A DNA stretch of 53,394 nucleotides from Verrucomicrobiota bacterium. GTDB taxonomy: Bacteria > Verrucomicrobiota > Verrucomicrobiia > Chthoniobacterales > Chthoniobacteraceae. The stretch covers positions 1 to 53,394 of the forward strand of contig QQND01000008.1 of assembly GCA_003402745.1 (NCBI GenBank), in the 5' to 3' direction. Positions 35,138-44,234 of the stretch are shown here, piece by piece (position 1 is the stretch's first letter; each line of letters begins with the position of its first letter). The notes under the pieces are model-generated. The model did not search any database, was not told where the DNA came from, and worked only from the letters and a program-made list of their open reading frames with translations. The position numbers were made by a program, and so were the translations under genes.

Positions 35138-36139
35138 TTACCGGGGCGGCTTTCGGTGCACCCGCCAGACTCCCTCCTGCCGGCAGGGGGTGGTGTGGCC
35201 TGTGCCGAGTTGTAGACCGAAGCGAAGAAGGGTTTCAGCCAGCCTTTTTGGGGTGTAGCGGAGGCTGAAAAAGAGCTGCAGCAAGTCCCCGGCGCGTGCT
35301 GCAAAAGGTTCGTTTTCCCAATCAAAACGGGCGTTGGAAAGCCATGGGCACTGGAGGCAGAATCCGAGGATGTTGTCGAACGACTGGAGGTGGAATCGGG
35401 GTTGTCCCAAATGAGCTTTGATGCCCCAGTCCACCAGAACTTGCCCGAGCCAGAGGAGGGTTTCTGGGTTGTTGTACTGGGGTAAAATGGCGTCGCAGGC
35501 GGCGAGGTAGGCGGCTTCGGTTTCCGCTGAAGCGTCGAGGGGGGCTAGGTTTGCGCTCAGGAGCAGGGCGTCCTCCTCGCGCATGAGACTGGAGAGCCGT
35601 TTGAAAAGGGTGCTGGGAAGGAAGTTGGGGCTTAGACCAAACGCGGTGTAGACGCGGGTTTCGTGGGAGGGATAACGCTCTAGCCATGCGGGCAGTTCTT
35701 CAAGCAGTGCGAGGTCTGCCACGACGGGGAGGATTTCTGTTTCAAGGAGGGATTCGGCGGTTTCGGCAGAAAGAAGGGCCAGTTCCACACTGGCGTCTAC
35801 GGGGGTGTAGCGGGTCCTGCACCCCGCGGCTTTGAGGGCCTGCAGAAGCCAAGCCTCTTTTTCACCGCCGCCTGGCCCCAATGCGACGACGTGGACGTCC
35901 TGGCTGGCGAGTTCCTCAGCGGTCTGGTGGGAAATGCTGCGGAAGATGTCCTCAAAGGAGCGGTCGGTGGAACCGGGGGCGTGGCGGCGGTGGACGTCCA
36001 TCCAGAGTTGCGCCTGTTTTGGGCCTTGGTAGTGGAAGACGTGGTCGATGGCGCCCTGAGAAAGTGACGCTTGCCGGCGCAGGCTTTGGTGCTGTGCGCG
36101 CAGGGAGGAATGGACCCAAACGGGACGTAGGGGAGTCAT
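35138..36139 (-). CDS. EgtD-like (PF10017) SAM-dependent methyltransferase
   Basis: 333 residues. The histidine-specific methyltransferase family, known from EgtD of ergothioneine synthesis: SAM motif HVVALGPGGGEKEAWLLQAL, then RTRYTPVDASVELALLS, and an acidic strand EDALLLSANLAP; NNPETLLWL matches the C-terminal part. Family members N-methylate alpha-amino groups; whether this one acts on histidine is unknown, and no EgtB-like gene is near. Start ATG overlaps the SDR stop codon in ATGA (36136-36139), so translation is coupled. Third and last gene of the pterin-like operon. Confidence 0.8.
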   Translation of the reverse strand: MTPLRPVWVHSSLRAQHQSLRRQASLSQGAIDHVFHYQGPKQAQLWMDVHRRHAPGSTDRSFEDIFRSISHQTAEELASQDVHVVALGPGGGEKEAWLLQALKAAGCRTRYTPVDASVELALLSAETAESLLETEILPVVADLALLEELPAWLERYPSHETRVYTAFGLSPNFLPSTLFKRLSSLMREEDALLLSANLAPLDASAETEAAYLAACDAILPQYNNPETLLWLGQVLVDWGIKAHLGQPRFHLQSFDNILGFCLQCPWLSNARFDWENEPFAARAGDLLQLFFSLRYTPKRLAETLLRFGLQLGTGHTTPCRQEGVWRVHRKPPR

Positions 36140-36882
36140 CGCAGGTTCCAGCCTCCGCTCACGACCAGGTTGGAGCCGCTTAGGTAAACGGGGGCTTCCC
36201 GGGACAGAAAGCGGACGACTTGCAGGACATCCTGGAACGCACCGAGTCGCCCAGCGGGGACTTCCTCTAGGGGAAGATGCCCGACGCTGTTTTCGAGGAA
36301 GCCGGGGGATACCATGTTTACGGCGATGCCATGGGTTGCTTCGCTGACGGCGAAGGAACGGGTGAGGATCCAGACTCCTGTTTTCCCGATGTGATAGCTC
36401 CAGGCCAAGTCGCGTGCGCCCGGGCGCTCCGCGCTGGAGTCCCCGAGGTTGATGATGCGTTTTAATCCGCCTGCGCGCAGGAGGGGAAGCAGGGCGCGTG
36501 TGGTGAAGAAGGTTTGTGAGGCGGTGGAGTTGAGCCCCTCAAACCATTCGGTTTCGGAGAGGGCGAGTCCGTGTCGTTCTTGGTAGGCGCCGGCGTTGTT
36601 GACCAAAACGTCCAGCCGGCCGAAGCGCGTTTCCAGCGCGGCCGCCAAGGAGAGAGCCGCGGCGTCTGAGGTAAGGTCTGCTTGAAAGAGTTCGGCCGAG
36701 CCGCCTTTGGAACGAATTTCGGCCTGGATTTTGAGTGCTGCTTGCTGGTTGGTGCGGTAGTGGAGGGCGAGCGCAAAGCCGTCTTGTGCGAGGCCGAGGG
36801 CTAGAGCCTGGCCCAGTCCTGAGCCGGCGCCCGTGACCAGGGCAACGGGGGGTGTTGCGTGATGGGCTTCTTGAGTTTTCAT
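36136..36882 (-). CDS. SDR oxidoreductase, pteridine reductase (FolM/PTR1)-like
   Basis: 248 residues. Classical SDR: TGAGSGLGQALA (nucleotide site), VLVNNAG, catalytic SYHIGK (Tyr and Lys). In place of the usual Ser in the catalytic strand it reads RIINLGDSSAERPG, an Asp-containing version like that of FolM and PTR1 pteridine reductases, and the cofactor loop LHYRTNQ has the Arg expected for NADPH. Assigning pteridine reduction is inference from these features and from the DHPS-like partner. Overlaps both neighbours by four bases (ATGA). Confidence 0.85.
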   Translation of the reverse strand: MKTQEAHHATPPVALVTGAGSGLGQALALGLAQDGFALALHYRTNQQAALKIQAEIRSKGGSAELFQADLTSDAAALSLAAALETRFGRLDVLVNNAGAYQERHGLALSETEWFEGLNSTASQTFFTTRALLPLLRAGGLKRIINLGDSSAERPGARDLAWSYHIGKTGVWILTRSFAVSEATHGIAVNMVSPGFLENSVGHLPLEEVPAGRLGAFQDVLQVVRFLSREAPVYLSGSNLVVSGGWNLR

Positions 36883-37772
36883 GCAAAGGCGTTCATGGCG
36901 CGGATGACGCCGCGCACCTTAGCGACCTCGTGGGTGCGTAGAAGGTCGGTTTTTCCCAAGAGGGCGAGGACTCCGAAAAAGGGCTCTGCGGAGCGTACTT
37001 CTTCCTCGAAGTATTCGAAGGCGTGTGGCAGGGCCTGGCACACCGGCCAACCCAGAGACCGCAGTCGGAACGTGTTGAGGAAGGTTTCGATCTGGTAACG
37101 CACACGAACGGCGCTGTCGGCTAGGTTCTTGTAGTAAAAGCCAAGGCCCGGATCGATCCAGATCCGGCTGACGCCGCAGCGGACGGCGCGTTCGGTTTCG
37201 CGGGCGAAATACTCGTAGAGGGCGGCTGTGTGGTCAGGGAGGAGGTTGAAGTCGCCGACGGTTCGGACGTTTTTCCCGTTTTGAATGTAACAGATCACGA
37301 CTCCCGCCTGGTGGGCAGCGGCGAGGGTATAGAAGGGCTCGGTGTCTTCGGCGGCCGTCAAATTGACGAGGGCAGCCCCTGCTTCGAGGCTGACCCGGGT
37401 GACTTCCGGGTGGTAGCTTTCCACGGAGACGAGGAGTCCCGCGGAGTTGAGTTCTTGGACGACCGGGAGCAGGTGGGAGGACTGGGTTTTCGCATCCACC
37501 CGCTTGGCGCTCAGGACGGTGGATTCGGCTCCAAGGTCGATGATCCGAGCGCCATCCTCGGCGAGGCGTCTGCCTCTGCGCACTGCGGCATCGACGCTCA
37601 TGGCCACGCTTTCGCGGTACCAGGAGTCCTGGGAGAGGTTCACGACGCCCATCATCGCGACTTCCGGCCAATGTTGGAAGGACTGGCCCCGGAGTTCAAA
37701 CGGGGTCGGGGCGGCGGAGAGATGTTGGGAGTGGGTGCGGGCGAGTTCCGAGAGGTGATTGAGGTCGAGCAT
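36879..37772 (-). CDS. Dihydropteroate synthase-like (pterin-binding) protein
   Basis: 297 residues. Pterin-binding TIM barrel of the FolP type: MGVVNLSQDSW (cf. NxTPDSF), IIDLGAEST (cf. DIGGEST), VSVESYHPEVTR, LVNLTAAED, WIDPGLGFYYKN (cf. DPGFGFGK) and C-terminal LLRTHEVAKVRG (cf. RVHDV). The pyrophosphate and pterin sites therefore look kept. The loop where DHPS has its SRK motif for p-aminobenzoate reads VCQALPHAFEYFEEE, so pABA binding is probably lost. Hence not a normal FolP. First gene of the operon with SDR and EgtD-like genes. Confidence 0.85.
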   Translation of the reverse strand: MLDLNHLSELARTHSQHLSAAPTPFELRGQSFQHWPEVAMMGVVNLSQDSWYRESVAMSVDAAVRRGRRLAEDGARIIDLGAESTVLSAKRVDAKTQSSHLLPVVQELNSAGLLVSVESYHPEVTRVSLEAGAALVNLTAAEDTEPFYTLAAAHQAGVVICYIQNGKNVRTVGDFNLLPDHTAALYEYFARETERAVRCGVSRIWIDPGLGFYYKNLADSAVRVRYQIETFLNTFRLRSLGWPVCQALPHAFEYFEEEVRSAEPFFGVLALLGKTDLLRTHEVAKVRGVIRAMNAFA

Positions 37773-37844
37773 GGGATGGAACGCTTCCAGCGCGGCCGAG
37801 GGGTCTCGAGCAAGCGGCGTCCTTGGCCGCGGCGGAGGCTGAGT

Positions 37845-38720
37845 TCAGGGCTTTTCCTGAGTTTTTTCGGCCAAGGGCGCTTTTAGGGGCAGTTCCTCGA
37901 AGCCTTCGTCGTCTTCGTCGTTTTCCTCAATATCGCGTTTCATTTCGCGGGAGAGGAAGGGGCGCAGGAAACCGTAAAGCAGGTAAGCGAGGAAAAGAAT
38001 GAAGGGCATCCATTCGAAGTTGAGAACAGTGATGACGACCACCAGGAGGATGGCGATGAACTTGGGCAGGGAGCGGGTGGAGCGCCAGGACAGACCTTTG
38101 AAGCTGGGGTATTTGAACTTGCTGAACATCATCCACGCCAGAAACAGCATTAGCGGCGGTAGGACCCACTTGCCGGCCCCCGGCGAGCGCTCGTGTTCGT
38201 CCAGGAAGAGCATGAAAAGAGTGAGTGAGGCGATCAGGCCGGCGGCGGCGGGGATGGGGAAGCCGGTGAATTCCCGGTTGGCGGCGGCGGAGTTCATGGC
38301 GGCCAGGCAGTTGAAGCGAGCCAAGCGCAGGGCGCCGCAGACGAGATAGATGGCTGCAATGATCCAGCCGGTGCGGGGGAATTGGTAGAGGACGATTTTA
38401 TAAACCATCAGGGCGGGGGCGACGCCGAACGAGACGATGTCGGCGAGGGAGTCAAATTCGCGACCGAAGGGGCTTTCGTGTCCGCCGAGGCGTGCGAGGC
38501 GGCCGTCGAGAAGGTCGAAAATGCAGGAGGCTAGGATGAGCCAGATGGCGTAGTGGATCTGCTGGCTGGCGTCGGCGATGGCCATCGCGTTTTCGCCGGC
38601 GGCGGCGTAAATCATCGCGCTTTCGACAATTTTGAGGGACGCAGCGAACCCGCAAAACAGGTTCCCCGCGGTCATCAAATTGGGAAGCAGATAGATCTTA
38701 ACGCCGTCGTCGTTGCCCAT
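37845..38720 (-). CDS. pssA: CDP-diacylglycerol-serine O-phosphatidyltransferase
   Basis: 291 residues, integral membrane enzyme making phosphatidylserine from CDP-diacylglycerol and serine. The CDP-alcohol phosphotransferase motif is complete: D69 and D72-G73, A76-R77, G86, D90, D94 (DLLDGRLARLGG then GREFDSLAD). About eight hydrophobic segments follow. The C-terminal 35 residues are acidic and cytosolic in look (EENDEDDEGFEE). The psd gene stop is five bases upstream of this start on the same strand, so the two form a phosphatidylethanolamine operon. Confidence 0.95.
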   Translation of the reverse strand: MGNDDGVKIYLLPNLMTAGNLFCGFAASLKIVESAMIYAAAGENAMAIADASQQIHYAIWLILASCIFDLLDGRLARLGGHESPFGREFDSLADIVSFGVAPALMVYKIVLYQFPRTGWIIAAIYLVCGALRLARFNCLAAMNSAAANREFTGFPIPAAAGLIASLTLFMLFLDEHERSPGAGKWVLPPLMLFLAWMMFSKFKYPSFKGLSWRSTRSLPKFIAILLVVVITVLNFEWMPFILFLAYLLYGFLRPFLSREMKRDIEENDEDDEGFEELPLKAPLAEKTQEKP

Positions 38721-38725
38721 GGGAG

Positions 38726-39376
38726 TTACAGTTGGGGGAAACGCGCGATGATGGTTTCACCGCCCTTGACGCGTTGGCCGGGCTGGACGGTGATTTCGCA
38801 GTTAAGGGGTACGAAGACCTCGGTGCGCGAGCCGAACCGAATCATGCCGAAGCGTTCGCCCTTGAGGACGGTGTCGCCGACCTTGCGCCACGGCACGATG
38901 CGCCGGGCGATGGCGCCGGTGATCTGGCGGACGACGAGGGTGGCGCGGGAGCCTTCAAAAGCCCAGGTTTGAGCTTCGTTTTTGGAGGAGCATTCCTTGT
39001 TCCGGGCGTCCAAATAGGGGCCCGGGTAGGTGCCCGGAAAGTGGTTTAAGTAGGTTACTTTTCCATCGATGGGCATCCGGTTGGTGTGGACGTCCAGAAC
39101 GGAAAGGAAGACACCAATGCGTTTCATGGGTTTCTTCAGGAACTCGGTCTCCTCCATTTCAACAATTTCTGTGACGATCCCGTCGGCGGAGGAGAGGATG
39201 TCGCGGGGGTCCTTGGAACCGGCCCGGTCTGGGTCACGGAAAAAGTTGAGACAGAATAGGATACCCATAAGGGCGAGGGCCCACATGACCGGCCAGTGGA
39301 GGTAAAAGCCTGCCAAGCCCAAGAGCCCAAGGAGCGCAAAAATATGGCGGCCTTCCCAAAGTGTCTGAAATCGCAT
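38726..39376 (-). CDS. psd: Phosphatidylserine decarboxylase
   Basis: 216 residues, the short archaeal/PSD-II-like form. Two N-terminal membrane segments (LLGLLGLAGFYLHWPVMWALALMG). The family elements ILSSADGIVTEI, GVFLSVLDVHTNRMPIDG and, near the C-terminus, RFGSRTEVFVP, where the Gly-Ser bond is cleaved to create the pyruvoyl cofactor. Converts phosphatidylserine to phosphatidylethanolamine. Leads the two-gene operon with pssA. Divergent from the Tat-exported Gfo/Idh gene. Confidence 0.95.
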   Translation of the reverse strand: MRFQTLWEGRHIFALLGLLGLAGFYLHWPVMWALALMGILFCLNFFRDPDRAGSKDPRDILSSADGIVTEIVEMEETEFLKKPMKRIGVFLSVLDVHTNRMPIDGKVTYLNHFPGTYPGPYLDARNKECSSKNEAQTWAFEGSRATLVVRQITGAIARRIVPWRKVGDTVLKGERFGMIRFGSRTEVFVPLNCEITVQPGQRVKGGETIIARFPQL

Positions 39377-39545
39377 GTGAGCTTATACTCGGTTGTACGG
39401 CAGAGGGGTCAAGCGTTTGCGGTTTTGAAGGCAGCCAAGGCGAGGGCTGTTTGCAAAATCTGGTCCGGCCATGCTCCTCTTCAGGGTGGGCGAAAGTCCG
39501 CGCTTGTGTGAGCTGGGACTGGACTAGAAACTGATTCCACACCTC

Positions 39546-40883
39546 ATGAGCCCAAAAACCCACTCTCCGACTTCCCCCGACCTCGCGTTTTCGCGGCGAT
39601 CCTTCCTGCAACAGGCCTCCGTGGCAGGGGCCGTTTTGGCTGCCCTTCCGGTGGACCGTGTGGCGCATGCGGCAGCCGGGGCCGGGCCCTTGAAACTGGC
39701 GCTTGTGGGAGGCGGGGGCCGGGGTTCTGGCGCGGCCAATCAAGCGCTGCGCACGGAGGTCAACCTGAAGTTGGTGGCGATGGCGGAGATTTTCCCGGAC
39801 ATCGCAAACAAGACCCTTTCCAACCTCAAAGCCCAGCACCCCGATAAAGTAGACGTGCCGCAGGAGCGGCTTTTTATTGGTTTTGAAGGTTATAAACAGG
39901 CGATTGCTGCTTGCGACGTGGTCATTTTGGCGACGCCCTGCACCTTCCGGCCGGCCATGTTTGAAGAAGCGGTACGGCAGGGGAAACACGTGTTCATGGA
40001 AAAACCGGTGGCCGTCGATGCCCCGGGGGTGCGGCGGGTGCTCGCTGCGGCTGAAGAGGCAAAGCGCAAGAATTTGAAAGTCGGCGTAGGTCTTCAGCGC
40101 CGCCACAAACCGGGCTATATTGAGACGGTAAAGCGCATTCAGGACGGGGCCTTGGGCCAGATTATGTACGCGCGGACGTTTTGGAACATGGGGACCGCCC
40201 GCGCCATGCAGCCTCGTGATCCTGCGTGGAACGAGTTGGAGTACCAGCTCCACAACCAGTTTTATTTCGCCTGGCAATGCGGGGACATCCATTTGGACAT
40301 GGGCCTGCATAATATCGATGTCATCAACTGGATCAAAGGCACGTATCCTGTGCGCGCCATGGGTGTGGGCGGGGCCGAAGTGCGGCGTGGCAAGGAAGCT
40401 GGCTGCCTGTACGACCACTTTTCCATCGAATACGAATACGCCGACGGCACCCGGCTTTTTGCACAAAATCGGCAAATTCCAGGCTGCTTTAACTACGTTG
40501 CAGAGGCCGCCCACGGGACATTGGGGTCCGTGGAAATGCTCAACGACCGGAATATTTTCAACATCACCGGGCCAAACGCCTGGAAATACGAGTTGGAAAA
40601 GCCTTTGATCAACCCCTACCAAAAGGAACACGACGATCTTTTCTCCGCGATTGTTCAGGACACGCCCTACAATGAGGCTGAGCGCGGAGCCCTTAGTTCG
40701 ATGACCGCTATTATGGGGCGCATGGCTGGGTACTCGGGAAAAAAAATGGAATGGGACGAAGCTCTCCAGTCCGAGCGACTCTTGCACGCGCCCATCACCT
40801 CACTGCAGGATGCCGCCCCGGTTCAGCCCGACGAAAACGGGGTGTATCCCCTGCCGATCCCCGGCCGGTACGAGGCCATTTAG
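39546..40883 (+). CDS. Tat-exported Gfo/Idh/MocA oxidoreductase
   Basis: 445 residues. Twin-arginine signal SRRSFLQQASVAGAVLAALP; then Rossmann motif KLALVGGGGRGSGAANQAL, EKP motif HVFMEKPVAVDAPG, and GVGLQRRH and GDIHLDMGLHNIDVINWI, which carry the conserved Asp and His of the active-site region. Such exported members are abundant in Verrucomicrobia and Planctomycetes and have their NAD(P) bound before export. Substrate unknown, presumably a sugar derivative. Isolated gene; downstream lies an IS remnant. Confidence 0.94.
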   Translation: MSPKTHSPTSPDLAFSRRSFLQQASVAGAVLAALPVDRVAHAAAGAGPLKLALVGGGGRGSGAANQALRTEVNLKLVAMAEIFPDIANKTLSNLKAQHPDKVDVPQERLFIGFEGYKQAIAACDVVILATPCTFRPAMFEEAVRQGKHVFMEKPVAVDAPGVRRVLAAAEEAKRKNLKVGVGLQRRHKPGYIETVKRIQDGALGQIMYARTFWNMGTARAMQPRDPAWNELEYQLHNQFYFAWQCGDIHLDMGLHNIDVINWIKGTYPVRAMGVGGAEVRRGKEAGCLYDHFSIEYEYADGTRLFAQNRQIPGCFNYVAEAAHGTLGSVEMLNDRNIFNITGPNAWKYELEKPLINPYQKEHDDLFSAIVQDTPYNEAERGALSSMTAIMGRMAGYSGKKMEWDEALQSERLLHAPITSLQDAAPVQPDENGVYPLPIPGRYEAI

Positions 40884-41451
40884 TGTCTGTTCGGCGTGGT
40901 GAAGGTTTTTGAAAAAGGCCTCAAAAAACTGGCAAAATCGATGAAGCACAAAGCGACGCCATCCTCCGCTCAACCCGACTTCTTTTAAATCGAACTATCC
41001 TCCATTATCATCTTGGACCATCCATTGGTGAGGCTCTCGGCTGAATTCGCTTGGGATGCTTTTGAGCAGCAACTTCAACTCACCTACGCTCCCGTGATGG
41101 GGGGGCTGTAAAGATTTGTCTGTAAAAGCCCGTACCAACCAGAGACTCTCAATGCGTTGCTAAGCGCAGCGACGATGAATTTTGGGAAGCTGTTGGGCTG
41201 GGTTGGCCGTTTTTGGCTCCTCTTCCGAGGGCTAGTGGGCACCATTTTTTGCGGCAGTCACGCGATCCCTGTGATGCCTCGGTGAATTTTTTCGGAATCG
41301 ACGAATTGCATCCTTCCCCACCGCCGCCTCGCCGCGCTGGACCGCATTGAGCACCGGTTGGAGCGTTCGCCCATGCACGAGCTTCGTCGAATAAAATGGA
41401 CGTTTCGAACCGTCCCCCAAAGCGCCGCTCACGCTGACGGACGGGGCGGTC
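40884..41451. other. Intergenic region around the IS remnant
   Basis: Besides the transposase remnant I see nothing that holds together as a gene. A minus-strand frame at 41232-41576 partly covers the DUF4838 3' end and is probably a shadow. Confidence 0.4.
40941..41285 (+). pseudogene. Collapsed IS5-type transposase remnant
   Basis: One plus-strand frame, 115 codons, holds both ends of a transposase. N-terminal part: MKHKATPSSAQPDFF, stop (TAA), IELSSIIILDHPLVRLSAEFAWDAFEQQ, matching the IS5/IS1182-type opening in which a conserved HPLV..LS..I.W..F pattern follows. After a second stop the same frame reads LNALLSAATMNFGKLLGWVGRFW, the C-terminal pattern (NALL..A..N...LL.W). The catalytic DDE core, some 300 residues, is missing. 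Terminal inverted repeats could not be identified. Confidence 0.65.
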
Positions 41452-44124
41452 TCATTCAAACAGCAGTTCACCAAACACGCTCCGGTCGTCCATGGAATGG
41501 CTCGAAGCGGAGGATGACCAGATCGAGTCGTCCTGTTTGCCGCGCGCCACCAAGTGGTGGCGGGCAAAGTTGGCAAGCCACCGGGTTCCCGGCGCCGGCC
41601 GCGGAGTCTCGAGGGTCTGGAAGGGAATGCTCAGCAGGGAACGCCAGACGCGAGTGGTTTTTTCGAAGCGCGTTTCTACGCGGTAATCGCCGTTCCAAGA
41701 GGGGTCGTCTTTGCTGTGACGTGGGTCCATCAAATCGGTAATCGCACCGTTGAGTGCGTCGTATTTGGCGTCGGGACCGGGACCGGTCATGAAGCGGTAG
41801 AGGCGGTCCTTGGAAGGGGCAGGCTGAAGATAGAGGTCGAACGACTCCTCTTTCAAAAGGGGCGTGTCCCTTTTGAGCGCCTTGAACGGCTCGGTTGCAG
41901 AGGGTTCCAGCTCGGCCTCCGACAGCACGTACAAATGGGTGCTGTCGTAGAGCAGGCGCAGCTTGGTGGTCCGGGGCAAACCGTTGAGCGGGAGGATGGC
42001 GGTTAGCAACTCCGGTTCGACGGTGTTCCAGAGGGGAGAGTCCGGCGTGAGGCTTTCAGCGGAGCGTTTAACATGGGTGCTTCTCCTCCCTGCCATCGGA
42101 GCGGAGCGCATCACCTTGGTGTCCCAATTCAGGCAGGTGTGGGAGTAGGGTTCCTGATACCCGTCGCGAGCCAAGCGCAGGTGCGCGGCGTTGTGGCCCG
42201 GAAACGGGTAGAGCGTGTGTCCCCAATCGGCGCTGGGGAGTGCGCTGTTTTGTTTGTCGTAGAGCGCTGTAATAAATGCGTTCCGCGCGTCGATGGCGTC
42301 CAGAAGTCGATCCCTTGAAGGGATGTCCGGCTGGGTCTGGAAGGCTTGGTACAGATGCACCACGCGGGCGAGGAGGCGTATATATTCAAATTCGAGTTCA
42401 ACGAGGGCCAGGCGAGTTTTGACCTTTGGGGTGGAGGCGAGTTTCCGGGCTTCTGTGAGGTCGGAGGAGAGGCTGTCCAGAAGGTTCGGCGGGTACAAAA
42501 AGGCGAGAAGGCGGAAGGGGTCCTGTACGGTTTTGAAAGCATTTCCTTCATAGGAGGGGCTGCGCCATACATCGCAGCGCGTGCCGATTTGGTCGGAATA
42601 CAGGGCGATGGAATGGTAGAGCGAGCGATAAAAAGACTTCATCGCGGGCGCGGCTTTTCCGAAGGCCGCATCACAGAACTCCGGCACCAGTTCGGAGGCC
42701 TTCAAGCGCTGGGGGTCGTCCAACATACGCCCCATCACGTAGTAAACGGGCCCTTCGAGGCCGAAGAGCTGGCCGGGGCCGTCCCTGAAGATGCCCTGTA
42801 CCTTGTTGGCCACGAGACGCCTGACTTGTGTTTCTACAAAGCTCGGAGTGCGCATGGGGGTGTAGCGCGAGCCGAGGTTCGGGCACCAGTTGTAGATGTA
42901 GCCGGTAAACCCCCTGGGCACCGTGTGGCCACGCCAAGGCTGGAAGTCCTCCTCGTTTGTGCCCGTGAGCATGACGCAGGTGTTGGCCGGAAAACCCGTG
43001 AATGTTTTCGGCGGCACGGCTGTCAAAATGTAGGACATCATCGTGACCTGCCCCTGTGGATGGGACGCTAGCAATCGCTCGGCAACCTGCCGGTTGAAAA
43101 TCCAGATCTTTTCGCCCCAGTCCTTCCCCGTCCCAAAAAGGTTCGCGCAGTTTTGGCACTGGCACTCCCGAAATCCGTCGGGTTGGCCGAGGTCGACTGA
43201 GGAAAAGCCTTGGTCAAGCGAGGAGGCGAGATCCCGGTAAATGAGTTCCTGCACCTCCGGGTTAGAAAGGCAGTACTGCGCATTGCCATCGTCTGGCTTC
43301 TGGCGGGAACCGCTCAGCAGGGCGAAGTATTCCGGATGGGTGGCGTAGTGTTGCTCCGGAGGAATGGCCCGCTGCCAGGTGTGGCCGCCGAACAGCTCGT
43401 CGACCCTTGGAAAGCGGTTGTGGGCCAGGTCGTAAAAGCTTCCTCCGGCGGGATGGGCGGTGTTGACGCGCAGGGTGGGGACCTTGCGCACGTTGAGCGC
43501 GTCGGGGACAACGATCGTTTTGAGAGGCAGAAATTCGATGGCAGGTGACTTGAGAAAATCGATTTTGGCCGCGCCTGCGACAGGGGTGTAGCCGGGGAGT
43601 TCTGGATACAAAAACCGGACTCCTAAAAACTCACGGGCAAAGTCCGCCATGGCTTTCGCTGTACCGACACGATCCCAGCCCGAAAAACGTTTTTTGTCAG
43701 CCTGGGCTTTTGAGGGGGCGTCGTTGCCGGCGATGATGAGGTCGCGCCCAGCGGCTTGGAAAAGATAGGTCCAGTCGGGGAGGTCGGCGGTGGAAACGCC
43801 GTGTTCCTTGGCAAAAACCGTCGCGCCGAGGTAGAGTGCAGGTTTTCCGGGCTTTTTCGCTGATTCTGTGACGATATCAACGTCCGCTCCGTTTGCGGCA
43901 AAAGCAGCCTGAGCCAGACGGGCAGTCTGTGTGAGGCAATTGGTGAGTTCAGGGCTAGGGAGCTGGTCAGGAAGGACGATCTGGTACTCGGACTTGCCGT
44001 CAGAAAGCAGCACAAGTTCCGCCCTGGCGGCGCTGCCTAGGCAGAGCGCGGCGGCCATTGGACGGAGGCTTCGGCGCCAGAAGCATGTTTTTGTGGGAGG
44101 CGTGGAGAGGGGGGCGGCAGGCAT
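41452..44124 (-). CDS. DUF4838 domain protein with CBM9-like C-terminus (copy c)
   Basis: 890 residues from the ATG at 44124; upstream codons in the frame do not fit. Signal region near residues 10-44 (RRSLRPMAAALCLGSAARAE). Shares DUF4838 features with copies a and b but is divergent: DLGQPDGFRECQCQNC in place of QPDGWS.ID, and MMSYILTAVPP. The C-terminal 200 residues (SPLWNTVEPELLTAILPLNG to SVFGELLFE) form a CBM9-like sandwich. Four Cys near CQCQNC suggest a metal or disulfide site not seen in the others. Divergently transcribed from the M14 peptidase with palindromes in between. Confidence 0.85.
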   Translation of the reverse strand: MPAAPLSTPPTKTCFWRRSLRPMAAALCLGSAARAELVLLSDGKSEYQIVLPDQLPSPELTNCLTQTARLAQAAFAANGADVDIVTESAKKPGKPALYLGATVFAKEHGVSTADLPDWTYLFQAAGRDLIIAGNDAPSKAQADKKRFSGWDRVGTAKAMADFAREFLGVRFLYPELPGYTPVAGAAKIDFLKSPAIEFLPLKTIVVPDALNVRKVPTLRVNTAHPAGGSFYDLAHNRFPRVDELFGGHTWQRAIPPEQHYATHPEYFALLSGSRQKPDDGNAQYCLSNPEVQELIYRDLASSLDQGFSSVDLGQPDGFRECQCQNCANLFGTGKDWGEKIWIFNRQVAERLLASHPQGQVTMMSYILTAVPPKTFTGFPANTCVMLTGTNEEDFQPWRGHTVPRGFTGYIYNWCPNLGSRYTPMRTPSFVETQVRRLVANKVQGIFRDGPGQLFGLEGPVYYVMGRMLDDPQRLKASELVPEFCDAAFGKAAPAMKSFYRSLYHSIALYSDQIGTRCDVWRSPSYEGNAFKTVQDPFRLLAFLYPPNLLDSLSSDLTEARKLASTPKVKTRLALVELEFEYIRLLARVVHLYQAFQTQPDIPSRDRLLDAIDARNAFITALYDKQNSALPSADWGHTLYPFPGHNAAHLRLARDGYQEPYSHTCLNWDTKVMRSAPMAGRRSTHVKRSAESLTPDSPLWNTVEPELLTAILPLNGLPRTTKLRLLYDSTHLYVLSEAELEPSATEPFKALKRDTPLLKEESFDLYLQPAPSKDRLYRFMTGPGPDAKYDALNGAITDLMDPRHSKDDPSWNGDYRVETRFEKTTRVWRSLLSIPFQTLETPRPAPGTRWLANFARHHLVARGKQDDSIWSSSASSHSMDDRSVFGELLFE

Positions 44125-44234
44125 GGTTTTTGAAAACGTTGGGGATGACACAAGGCGAGAGTGCGACGTTGTTTGTGCAGGCTTATGTGTAAAATGTTGC
44201 AGCGCAATTATATTGCAGTGCATACTGCGCCGGT
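44125..44234. promoter_or_regulatory. Divergent regulatory region with palindromes
   Basis: Between DUF4838 copy c and the M14 gene. GCAAT-TAT-ATTGC (44204-44216) is a perfect inverted repeat, and TGCATAC (44219-44225) and GTATGCA (44233-44239) form another with a seven-base spacer that reaches into the M14 start codon. A weak -35/-10 pair for the plus strand is TTGTTT (44169) and TAAAAT (44190), spacing 15. Suggests a regulator binding over both promoters. Confidence 0.45.

Noticed and set aside
39234-40787. 517-codon minus-strand open frame
   Set aside because: Lies antisense to the Tat-exported Gfo/Idh gene and across the start of psd; no family features. High GC and codon bias make such frames common.
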